From Mesostigma viride (lineage: Eukaryota; Streptophyta; Mesostigmatophyceae; Mesostigmatales; Mesostigmataceae), in the NCBI GenBank assembly GCA_009746045.1, contig RPFO01000276.1, positions 1,358,165-1,422,164 on the forward strand: 64,000 nt of DNA. The letters are read 5' to 3'. Position 1 is the stretch's first letter. Every line of letters starts with the position of its first letter. The notes beneath the pieces were generated by a model that was not told the DNA's origin, searched no databases, and saw only the letters and a program-made list of their open reading frames with translations. A program made the translations under genes and the position numbers. Of the stretch, positions 48,746 through 58,072 are shown in pieces.

Positions 48746-50239
48746 TCAGATGTGCGGAGATACTATGCGATCCAGCCGGTCCACGACCTGTTTGTAGAGC
48801 TTGTGCCAAGGGGCAGCACCGAACAGATGTGGGTGACGTTGCAAAAAACATCGGACTTGACGGAGCATAATGGCTCGGTCATAGTCTTTGACCAGTAAAC
48901 GCTGCAAGAGTTCAACAAGAGTCGTGATGAAATCAACACGATAAGAACAAAGACGGGAAAAACGATGTAACTGAGAAAGAACAACACCATATTTTGCTGT
49001 GTGGGAAAGGAGACTGTGAATATCGGGGTAACGAATAAAAGGAATTTGCTGGTATTTAGGATCCTTGCGCTTATCATAGACAGCCGTACGCCAGCCCTTC
49101 TTGTTATGGGTAATGTTAAGATCGAGGTAATTGCAATGAGTATCCTCCGACGTGAGCTTTAATGTGAGGGACGCTTGCGGGTAGATGCCAGGCAGACCAG
49201 CGGTGATATACAAATGGGTTGCGAAATCAGGGTTGTCGAAAGCGATGACATCATCAATGTATCGACATGTATGGATAAAACGCCTGATGAGAACATCATC
49301 GTTTGAGGCAATGAGATTCTCCATGAATGCAAGCTCATAAGTGTATAGATAGAGGTTTGCAAGGAGCCCGGCACAGTTAGTGCCCATAGGGATGCCGATA
49401 GCTTGTTGGTATACATTGCCCGCAAAACAGATGAAGGTGTTATCAACAAGATAAGAGATCCAATGAACAAGGTCAGCCTTCGTGATAATATAATTATAAC
49501 CATCCCGCACGATAGCACCTGCCGCGATCCCTGAGAGCCACGTTGCCGTGGGCTTGGTCTGAGAAACACGCACGTGCAGGTGGTTGCGCCCGTGAGGCCT
49601 ACGTGCATACAGACGAGTAAGGAGGCTATCTAAACGAGCTTTCAAATCGTGCAAATCTAGTGTGGTATATAGAGTGGTGAAATCATAGGTGGCTATGGGC
49701 ATAGGTATACGTTTCTCTGCTGCTGTCTTAGAACGGCTAAGGGCGGCAAGGCGTAGGCGTACTTGGGCTGAGTCTATGACGATCCAACTACCAGCGCATT
49801 CATACCCGGCATTCGACAGCACCTCCACCCATAATGCATTGGCTTCGGGGAGAAGAGCATTCAAAGCATGGCAGATGAGTTTCGAGAGAGGCATCAGTGG
49901 GGCTGAATGCGACGCAGCAATGGTGCGCAAAGCAACAGGAGTTTTGTGCAGCTTAAGAGTGAGATACAGATATGGGAACGTAGTGGTGGTGGCGCGTCGC
50001 TGCCGCTTAAGGAATGCCCGAGCAAAAATGTTTTGGCTGTGCAGAAAAGCCCGATGAGCAGCAGTGATACTGGCGGTGGACTGTGCACGCTGAACATAGG
50101 TAGGGCTGGACGCCAACTCGTGTTGCAAAGTAGCAAGGTAGTGCTTCTTGCATATGAAAGCAAAGTTGTTGGCACTCTTGTCAACACACGTGATGATAGA
50201 AGCTATGATAGAAGCTATATGTACGCCTAACGGAGTCAT
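48746..50239 (-). CDS. YIDD-type reverse transcriptase, intact catalytic frame
   Basis: A 497-codon frame with all core RT motifs: FICKKHYLATLQHEL near the N-terminus, TLKLHKTPVALRTI, motif A ATYDFTTLYTTLDL, motif B YQQAIGIPMGTNCAGLLAN, motif C CRYIDDVIAFDNP, then NYLDLNITHNKKGW. GIPMGTNCA and YIDD set it apart from the neighbouring LINE (YADD). The closest family I can suggest is Penelope-like or related endonuclease-poor RTs, unverified. No endonuclease domain is seen. The 5' end starts next to an AATT microsatellite, so it may be truncated. An overlapping minus frame (48851-48519, ELGTGFVVHIVSSRRCRN) could be its C-terminus after a frameshift. It lies between the LINE copies and the viral element. 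Confidence 0.8.
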   Translation of the reverse strand: MTPLGVHIASIIASIITCVDKSANNFAFICKKHYLATLQHELASSPTYVQRAQSTASITAAHRAFLHSQNIFARAFLKRQRRATTTTFPYLYLTLKLHKTPVALRTIAASHSAPLMPLSKLICHALNALLPEANALWVEVLSNAGYECAGSWIVIDSAQVRLRLAALSRSKTAAEKRIPMPIATYDFTTLYTTLDLHDLKARLDSLLTRLYARRPHGRNHLHVRVSQTKPTATWLSGIAAGAIVRDGYNYIITKADLVHWISYLVDNTFICFAGNVYQQAIGIPMGTNCAGLLANLYLYTYELAFMENLIASNDDVLIRRFIHTCRYIDDVIAFDNPDFATHLYITAGLPGIYPQASLTLKLTSEDTHCNYLDLNITHNKKGWRTAVYDKRKDPKYQQIPFIRYPDIHSLLSHTAKYGVVLSQLHRFSRLCSYRVDFITTLVELLQRLLVKDYDRAIMLRQVRCFLQRHPHLFGAAPWHKLYKQVVDRLDRIVSPHI

Positions 50240-50549
50240 GTTCCCAATTAATTAATTAATTAATTAGACTCCATCATCATTCCGTCATCATTCCGTCATC
50301 TCGACTAGGAGAAGTGCACCACCCTTATGCTGGCATCTGCCACCCCTATAGTGACCCCTATAGTGACCGCGGCCTAGGTGTTAAAAACTGTACACCCTTG
50401 GCCTAGGAGGGAGATATCTCACCCTATCACAGAGGTGGCGTAGCACCATTTGCATCCATCACAACCTATAGCGAGGCTGTGACATTTAGGCTGGCATCTG
50501 TCACCACCCCGGCAGTTGTGGGGTGTGTTTTTGTCGGGGATGTGAGTGA
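50240..50549. other. Spacer before the palindromic repeats
   Basis: Contains (AATT)n at 50246-50268 and short direct repeats (CCCCTATAGTGAC twice, TTCCGTCATC twice). No gene is seen. Confidence 0.5.
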
Positions 50550-51038
50550 TGGCGAAAAATTGCACGTACTTACTCTTAAGAGAAAGAACGCCCAATTTTT
50601 CGCCACCCTGCCACCCCTTGGCGCGGGTCATAGGAGGTGTTTGTCAAGGTGTGAGAGTGATGGCGAAAAATTGCACGTACTTACTCTTAAGAGAAAGAAC
50701 GCCCAATTTTTCGCCACCCTGCCACCCCTTGGCGCGGGTCATAGGAGGTGTTTGTCAAGGTGTGAGAGTGATGGCGAAAAATTGCACGTACTTACTCTTA
50801 AGAGAAAGAACGCCCAATTTTTCGCCACCCTGCCACCCCTTGGCGCGGGTCATAGGAGGTGTTTGTCAAGGTGTGAGAGTGATGGCGAAAAATTGCACGT
50901 ACTTACTCTATATATAAAGAACGCCCAATTTTTCGCCACCTCCCCCCACTGGCCGGCGCGGGGTTGGCGTGAGTTGTTGGATGTGGCGAAAAATTGCACG
51001 TACTTACTCTTAAGAGAAAGAACGCCCAATTTTTCGCC
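50550..51038. repeat. Five tandem nested-palindrome (hairpin) repeats at the left flank of the viral element
   Basis: Hairpins start at 50550, 50661, 50772, 50883 and 50984 (period 111, 111, 111, 101). Each has 13-bp perfect arms TGGCGAAAAATTG and CAATTTTTCGCCA about 30 bases apart. In copies 1, 2, 3 and 5 the loop holds a second palindrome CTCTTAAGAG; in copy 4 it is replaced by CTATATATA. Sequence between hairpins is conserved in copies 1-3 (GGCGCGGGTCATAGGAGG). The last hairpin abuts an ATG at 51039. Confidence 0.9.
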
Positions 51039-51191
51039 ATGTCCTCGCATGGTGAGGGAGGCGGCGAGGGCCGCGCGGCGGGGTGTGACCGGAACCGGAT
51101 CGACGTCTACTCGGACGAGGAGACAGTGAGCGCGACGTCTTGGAGGTTGTTTTTACAAAGAAATGCATGGCAGAAAACAGGCTTTTATTAA
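51039..51191 (+). CDS. Small ORF beside the hairpin repeats, function unknown
   Basis: 50 codons, starting within the last hairpin arm and ending 11 bases before the stop of the convergent primase-helicase. Gly- and Glu-rich start, then RIDVYSDEETVSATSW. It may be a fragment of a viral gene or chance. Confidence 0.25.
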   Translation: MSSHGEGGGEGRAAGCDRNRIDVYSDEETVSATSWRLFLQRNAWQKTGFY

Positions 51192-51201
51192 AATATTAAA
51201 A

Positions 51202-54200
51202 CTACTTATCCGCTCCATGCAGGAAGGGAGCGATTTCATCCATCGACAGGCCAGACAACGACGTGATCGAATAATCCTTCTCATCGCCCCACCACGAGGG
51301 TTTATACCTATCAAGAAACGCATGCATGTCCGCCTTCGAAATTTCCAAGCAACCACCGCCACGGCTGTTGCCCTTTGACCCTTTGGCAGAAATTCCCAGA
51401 GTTGGGCTTAACAACCTGTTGACGAGCCCGCTACACTGTGCAAAAGACAACCTACCAGCCTCGCCTGCTCGCCGTTGGTATCCAAATGTTGAGCGCATGA
51501 ACCAGGCCTTGTCGGCAATTTCGCCGTCAATTCTATTCCCTAGTGCAATCGTCTCGTCGCGCGTCAACTTCATTGTGAGATTGGACGGATCAGCCGTCGT
51601 GATGAAGTCGATGATAGGCGTCCCTTCTAGTAGCTTGAGCGTAATGGCCAGAGACTGTGCTAGTCCAAAACGAGAATACGCCTTCAGATCAAACAAGGAC
51701 TCTGACTTCTGCAGAATCAACAGATTGTCTCTAAAATGCTCCTTGGTTCCTAGTCCCGTCAACTTCGAATATTGCCGAACGCCAACGTACGCCTTCCTCC
51801 CCATCTCCTTGTCCAGAATTTGAGGGAGCTCGTCGTCGATGAGATCATACGGAATCTCGTACAACCGATGAGTCAATTCGTACACCGCCTTCAGACGCAT
51901 TTCGTACGGTGAAAGTGGAACCGTGCCGCCGATTCTCCCCTCTAGATCCTTGTACTCCTCCTCGCTCAGAAGCACCACCTCCCTGTCCTTGTCTGGATCT
52001 TCTAGTACCGGAAGCGGGGGGCGTCGATGTCCCCCAACTCCTCCACTGCCGACACCTCCACGCCGTAGTCCTCCGTCAGTATCTTGATGAGATTTCCCTT
52101 GTAATGGGACCTCGACACCGCGAGATCTTGCTGGTTCCGGCAGAAGAGGCGGAATTTGGGACAGTTTCTGTCATAGATACGCGACTTGTCCGCGCTCCAG
52201 TCGCAGACTACGTCGGCGTTGTCGAACAGCAGCTGGATGAGCGCAGTGTCCCCCGCGATCATGTTCTCGACGATCGTACCGTAGTCCGTTGGAGGCCTGT
52301 CAAGAAGCGAAGTCGTGTCTCGATAGAATATGACCATCTCCCCTTGACTAAGTGGCGCACCCTGAAAATTTGCTGGAGGGTTGTCGTGTAGCTCGCGTAG
52401 TGGTCCCCGTTGATGAAGAGCCCCACCATGCTGTCGAACGTGTGCTCCGTGTAGCTGACTCCAACCGTGATCGTTGGGCTGAAGATCAAAAAGTCCAAGT
52501 CAGCCCACGCAGCATTCGCGCCAAACTCCAGATCCTCCTTGCTCGTCAGACTAGTGTAGAGACGCCCGTTCTTGCGCTTGTCGATGAAGGGTTTGAGTGC
52601 CTCATACGCCATGGCGGCCTCTTTTTTGCCAGACATTGGGCAGAAAATCCTCTCTCCGGCCTCTATCCTCCTCTCACACTCAGTAACAAACCTGTCCACG
52701 CAGACCTTTCGCCAGTTTTTTCTGATGTCACATCCACCCATCGCAGAGTCCTGTTGGTAGGGCGCCGGAAGGTGTTGCAATCCACCTCCATAGTATCCGC
52801 CGCGCGATAGGCCGCTATGAACTCGTATACCTTTCGAGTAACGGTAGCGTCTAGCGCAATCACGACCTTGGACGTCTCAATGAGCCTGATGAACTTCCTC
52901 AACACCTCGCGCTTGTATTTCATGTGGCCCTGCGAAATCGCGGTGAGGGTGTTATATATTTCGTCTAGGATGAGGAGATCGAACGGTTGGTCTGTGACGC
53001 GCAAGATGCTGTTAAGAACGACCAGCACCCTGTCATCAGACATCATCCCTTCGGACCGCTGAGGTAGTGACGGAAATTCGGGTCACTGGACAAGATATGG
53101 AACGCGTTGTCCTCCCATGCAATCGTCCTCCCGCGCTCGCCAGAGACTTGTAGTTGCGATCCTCCTCCTTGGACAGGCTGATGTTAGCCACCATGCAGCA
53201 CACGCGGATACCTGGATCCCTCCTCACCGCCTCGTTGACGAGTTCACGAATCCTCTCAGATTTACCTGTTCCGCAGTTGGACTGGACGAGGATGGTGCTC
53301 TTATGCGGGCCTCTAAATAGCGCATCCCAGCTGAAAGGCTTGATTTTCTCGGACGAGTACGTGTGAGTGAACGGCACTTTGTCCGAGTCCGCGAGCTTCA
53401 TCACGGGCGGGGAGATCTCGATGAATCGGTGCTGTGAGTCCTGGTGGCATCTGTACTGTACAGCGCCATTAGGGAGTAGCAGGTTATAAGGCCCGTTGTT
53501 GTCGTGTATCTTGAGGCAGATCCTGCATAACGGATCCACAGAGTCGACGGAGTACTTGACGAACGTTGCGACACCTCGATCGGATTCTTTACAGGTTGTG
53601 CGCATATACTTGCATCCAGGCGAAAACTTTTTCATTGCTTCGATGGATGGCGAGATGTCCAGGCCCTGAGGTGGTTGGATAGTCTTCCCATACCCTCGAA
53701 ACACTGTATGGCTCGTTTCGGATAGTTCCGCATCATCGACATGGGGGAGCCGGGTCAGTCCCTCTTCGTTGAAGACAGTCACCAAATATTCGCCGACGTC
53801 GGAACTACCCCCTGGGACTGGGCGGAGGTACGCGTCATCGCCGCTGTCTCCGCGCTTCTTCATCCCTATCATGCGAAAGGCCCGGTACCTCGAATAGATC
53901 ATTCTATCGTAGCAAAACTTGATGTCGTGTTTAGGCGCCCAAACGCCAGTTGTTTTCTCCACAATCGGGTTCCCGTTCGCGTGCATGTCCTCCCAATCCT
54001 CTTTCGAGTGCTGGGACTTGACGAGTCTCTGGCACACCTCAGACTGATATCCTGAAGATAAATCCATCGCGCACTGAAGAAGAAACGACTGAAAAAGCTC
54101 TCCCATCTTGACACGATCCTCCATTGTCGGGATGTAGATCGTCGGCACCGTGACATGAACAGAGTTCTTGAAAATGCCGCTCCTGACGCGATGGCCAACA

Positions 54201-54628
54201 AGGACCCGCATATCTCGCTCTTCGTCAACAGTTATCTCGTACATGTCGTTGAAGAACATCGATATGGCCGCTTTTGCGTACTTCTCCAGCTGGTAGTCCA
54301 TGGGTTCTTCCGTTTCCCAGTCAAAATCGAAATATGGGACGACACTCACGTCGGGGGATAGAATTTCTAGCAAATGCGGATCGCTTGTTGACAACTCTGC
54401 GTGGGTCTTGATCAAGTCCTCCCTGCACCCAAAAGCGGCATACATGTTCGTTTTTTTGTACGTGTTCAGCGCCATGAGGTACTTCATTCCACGAGAGCGA
54501 CCATACGCCTCCGAAGCGTCTTGGGGTTTTTCCTCTTCGTACGAGTACATCACCCCCGGCGTCCGAGCAAAGAAAGGCGTATCTTTCGACGCGAACCACA
54601 GAGGAACGAATTCCGCGGCGGTCGACAT
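51202..54628 (-). CDS. Archaeo-eukaryotic primase fused to UL9/OBP-like SF2 helicase (frameshifted)
   Basis: Replication protein of the viral element, about 1,140 codons. The first frame (54628-53036) has the AEP primase metal motif VVPYFDFDWE (Asp101, Asp103), FKNSVHVTVP with the conserved His, and a zinc-ribbon-like C-R-I-C...C-H-Q-D-S-Q-H. Helicase part: Walker A VQSNCGTGKSERI; then RVLVVLNSILRV, Walker B DLLILDEIYNTL and VIALDATVT (frame 53046-52663); WADLDFLIFSPTITVGVSY and QQIFRVRH, motif V/VI-like (52780-52259). Two further frames (52337-52002, 51978-51202) form a C-terminal domain of unknown fold. The order RVLVV-DLLILDE-VIALDA-TITVGVSY is that of herpesvirus UL9-type origin-binding helicases. 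At least five shifts occur, near 53115, 53050, 52720 (A6), 52353 (G4) and 52020 (C run). No in-frame stop was seen inside the matched segments. Confidence 0.8.
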
Positions 54629-54997
54629 CTTAGAGTTTGTGTGAGCGCGAGAGTGTGGATTGTCGGGGAGAGTCCGCCTTTATCCCCGTGGGAGATCTCC
54701 GACGGGGAATCAACTCGTGTCGGCTTGTCGGTCACGTCGTGTCGGTCGACCGTGTCGTCATGCAGGTTGAAGTTCGAGACCATGTTGGAAGGCTGTATAT
54801 CGTATGTTTAGAAAAAAAAAGTTTGGATTAAAAAATATTCAGTTCGTCTAAAAAACACACAAAACTCAAACCTCGAACCTCGAGAAAATGATCCCATGGA
54901 ACTTTTTATTTTCACGCACATTGCATGCATTTTAGAATACACTTTTCGACATCCATGACAATTTCCCACGGGAAAACTATCTACTTTTTCCTAGGCC
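54629..54997. other. AT-rich spacer between two viral minus-strand genes
   Basis: No coding region. Contains an A9 run (about 54810-54818) and AT-rich sequence that may hold the primase-helicase promoter. Confidence 0.4.
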
Positions 54998-56243
54998 TCA
55001 GCCGACGCCCGCCAGTCTCGCCACCCTGGGGGGTGAACTCACCCCCTGTCGCTCGTAAAGGGCTCCTGTGAGCACGTCGTGTCCCATCAAGTCACCAGCC
55101 CATTTTCGCTTCTGCCACGACGCGCCCTTCAAAAAACGGGTGATGTAGGCCTGCCTCGTTGCATCGATTCCGTGGTAGATGCGGTTATAGCGGTTGCTGT
55201 ACAGGGTGTGATCTATTGGATTGCCCGGAGACCTCGGGTCTCGAAACGTACGCCTGGTTAGCTCTCGCCCCCAGTGCGTTAATCAGCTTAGAGTACCCAT
55301 CTGGGATCTTGAAGTCATAGACGCCGAAAGTCTCTCGCGTCTTGAATTTTTTGATGATGATGCGATGCTCGCTAGGAATGTATCCGTTCTCGTGCGGCCC
55401 GAGCTCGTCGATAGACCCGACGATGCGCATCTGATCGTGGTCGTACCTGGTCGGAGGCAATTTCTCACCAGACAGATAGAGAAGACCCATCAGAGCTGCG
55501 TCGGAGGCCGGGTCCTTTTTGAACTCGGCGGCGGCGATCCGCTGGAGCTGCTCGTACGTGTGTCTCAGGGCTTGTTCTCGGCCCTGTAGAACTTCCTGTC
55601 GAGATCGCCGACCTTCAGCTCACCGATTCGGGCAGCATACGCGTCCGTAACGTCGCGTGGGAGCCTCTTCTCGGATGGCATCATTCGATTCACCCCGTTT
55701 ACGACTCCAAGAAGGTTCTTCTCGTTCTCCCTCCACGCGTCCTCTTTCGAATGCGCGAGATTGCGTTTGGGTTCCGAGGTCTCGTGGACACGCGAAGGAC
55801 AAGGGCGGTGTCGGCGAGGCAGTCGACCGACTCGTCTTGCGAGCACCCCATTTTGTCGAGGAGAACTCGCAGCCTGCCGATGTAACCTTTCGCGGTTCTG
55901 CGCGTCGCCCCGCGCTCTTTCGAGGGCCTGCCAGGCTCGTGATGCTCTGGCCGGGCATCCGCTGCGGCGACGGCCTCGTTGAACGTCCAATATCGCCCAT
56001 CGCTAACTCGTGCGGTAGTTTCGCCGGATGAATCGGTTCCGGCGAGGGTGGAGATGTCGCCTCCAAGCCGATTTTGTCCGCGCACTCCTGGTTGTTCGCG
56101 ATCCATCGGTCACTCGGATTCCAGACGCCCTTCTTCACCTTGCTCTTGGCCGATATGCAGTTCGTCTGATCGCGGGCGATGGCTCGCCTCTTCGCCTGGG
56201 CCCGTCGCCACTGCTCGCGACGCTCCTCTACAGTCACCGTCAT
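54998..56243 (-). CDS. Tyrosine recombinase / integrase (frameshifted)
   Basis: The likely integrase of the element, about 415 codons. Starts at ATG 56243 (MTVTVEERREQWRRAQAKRR). Segments in different frames follow in order: a Lys/Trp-rich stretch (KKGVWNPSDRWIANN), a SAM-like core-binding region (TAKGYIGRLRVLLDKMG), EDAWRENEKNLLGVVNGVNR, then the catalytic domain with LMGLLYLSGEKLPPTRYDH, EHRIIIKKFKTRETFGVYDF, the H-x-x-x-x-R motif YHGIDATRQAYITRF, and LMGHDVLTGALYERQ, which supplies His and the nucleophilic Tyr. The stop is at 54998. At least four frame changes are needed (near 56000-56060, 55785, 55565 and 55220), so as assembled it is not functional. Confidence 0.75.
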
Positions 56244-56630
56244 TTGATGACTGAACATTAGACAATTTTTTTGCCCGTGGCTTTTTATACCCCACGGGGT
56301 GGATTCTTGGGCGTCCTCTGGGCCGCTTTGGTTCGTGTCGTTTTTCCGTTTTGGAGGGTAACCGCCCACGTGGACGCCTGCGATCGCTCACCAAGGCGAG
56401 GATAGCCAATCGGATTTCGGGTTTCATATCGTGACAGTGGACGGAATCGTGTCGTTGTGGCCAGCTTCTTGAAGGATCCTAACGACACGTTCTAACGTTT
56501 TAGATCCGAGACGGGATCCCGCGCAGTACCGAAGCAGTGCTTGAGTGTCTAGAACGTACTCCTTCTCGACGCCAGTGTATCGTTTTGCGGGCGAAGGATT
56601 CATGTTATATTATAATCAGAGAATTTTATT
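56244..56630. other. Spacer between integrase and ATPase genes
   Basis: No convincing coding region. Short overlapping frames exist on both strands. The ATPase C-terminus may extend to about 56600 if the T6 run near 56703 hides a frame change. Confidence 0.4.
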
Positions 56631-57508
56631 TTATCGACAAGAAAACATTGAAGTTCTTTCGAAACATTTTTTTCGGGTCGCGTTGGTCGAAGTCGATCCC
56701 GAAAAAACTATGGGGTCGTCCTTGACGGCGTGATCCCACAGCGCGAGAAACTCGTCTGGCGCCACGGCTCCTGCGCTCTCTTCCGCGATCTGACGCGCGG
56801 CCCTGTGGTCTTTTGTGCGAAAGAGAGCCAGAAAACTGATATTGGCTCGCACTGCTCTAGGGACACCACCGCTGGTGTACGCTTGCGTAAGGAAAATCAT
56901 ACTCGTTAGGAAATGCCTGTGCTTGAAAGCAAAAGCCGCGACAGCGTTCTTGGAAGAGCTTTGGTAGAGTGCGCTCCCTTGCATATCGTCAATCAGAATC
57001 AGTGAGCTAGGAGGACCGTGCTCGAACCTGGTCTCGGGTTTCGTCCAGTTCATGGCGTCTAGACGCAGATACATCGACAGCTCCATCAAATCTTCGTTTT
57101 TCTTTCCGTGGACGTATTCGCGTTGAAACGTTTCCCACACCCTGAGATCGTCCTTGTACCGCTCGTACTCATGGAGGTCAGATTTGATGTGATCCACCAT
57201 TCCATCGAATGCCAGGTTGGAGTACACTTCCATCTCCATCACTGGCTCGGGGAGCTCTTTGTACTTTGGCTCCGTGTGTGCGGATCCACTGATAAGGTAG
57301 AGCTTGTCGAATGAGTTTTAGTGAAATAAGTCTTCGCCATGTTGACCGCCGCGGTTGTTTTTCCCGAACGCCTCGCCCCACAAAAGTTGGCAATGAAGTG
57401 CAAGCTCGGCATGTTTTGCGGGGCGGGACGCTGAGGGGCGTATCGCTGCTTGATGTCCCTATTCTCCAGCGATTGAATTCGTCGCTCTTCGATGACAGCC
57501 ATTACCAT
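56631..57508 (-). CDS. FtsK/A32-type genome-packaging ATPase (frameshifted)
   Basis: A motor that pumps viral DNA into the capsid. Frame 1 from ATG 57508 has the Walker A motif NFCGARRSGKTTAAV at residues 41-55. After a frame change near 57320 the second frame continues with KLYLISGSAHTEPKYKELP, then Walker B SSLILIDDMQG and the downstream MIFLTQAYTSGGVPRAVRANI region with the conserved Gln. Length is about 290 codons, usual for PLV and virophage ATPases. It starts 12 bases after the stop of the coiled-coil gene, an operon-like arrangement. The last residues may be shifted at a T6 run. Confidence 0.82.
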
Positions 57509-57520
57509 TCTTAAGACATT

Positions 57521-58048
57521 TTATTCCTCCAATGAAGCGAGGAGGGATGCCCGGATGGCGGCCATGCGAATCTCGTACGGGGTCATCGCGACAGGGGGCG
57601 GGGGTGGCGGTGGAAGCTGGCGGGTCTTGATCGGGGGTGGCGGGGTGTCCGGCTCTGACTCCCTTGGTTTTCGCCCCCGTCTAGGTTTCGGCGTGTCGGC
57701 GGGTGTCGAGGCGACGCTGTCTTCCGCAAGAAGGCGTTCAATCCGCGATTTATTTCTAGCTTCCTGCAGCTCGAGTTCAACGAGCCTCTGTCGCTGGATC
57801 TCCAGTTCCTTCGCGAGGACCTTGCGCTTCGTTATCTCTGCCTCCTTTTCATCGTTCCGTCTCTTCTCCCTCTCTGCCTTTGAGCGCTGTTGATAAATCC
57901 TCATCTTGTCACGTAGGGCCTTTTTCTGTTCGTCGTTCAACGGCTGTCCTTTTCGAATCGTCCTGACCAGGTCCACCTGCTCTTCCCGCGTCTCGGCGAA
58001 GGTCTCGTCCTGGAAGCTCATTGGGGTCTCTGAAGCCTCAGAGGCCAT
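57521..58048 (-). CDS. Coiled-coil protein with proline-rich tail, unknown function
   Basis: 175 residues, frame intact. Residues about 40-105 are a highly charged helical coiled coil (QRSKAEREKRRNDEKEAEI). A Pro-rich stretch (PPPPIKTRQLPPPPPPP) follows, then the C-terminal MTPYEIRMAAIRASLL. It is first in the minus-strand operon, 24 bases from the divergent fibre-like gene. A similar PYE-[IM]-R string occurs in the last segment of the primase-helicase (SPYEMRLKAVYEL). No family recognised; a scaffold or minor virion role is a guess. Confidence 0.7.
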   Translation of the reverse strand: MASEASETPMSFQDETFAETREEQVDLVRTIRKGQPLNDEQKKALRDKMRIYQQRSKAEREKRRNDEKEAEITKRKVLAKELEIQRQRLVELELQEARNKSRIERLLAEDSVASTPADTPKPRRGRKPRESEPDTPPPPIKTRQLPPPPPPPVAMTPYEIRMAAIRASLLASLEE

Positions 58049-58072
58049 GTTTATATTCTACGTAGATAATAA
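58049..58072. promoter_or_regulatory. 24-bp bidirectional promoter between divergent viral genes
   Basis: The whole space between the two start codons is 24 bases: AT-rich, with TTTATATTC, the palindrome TACGTA, and GATAATAA. TATA-like strings are present for both directions. Confidence 0.5.

Noticed and set aside
55620-56369. 249-codon minus-strand ORF as an independent gene
   Set aside because: Only its first part, from 56243, carries a coding signal; the rest is a shadow of the integrase frames.
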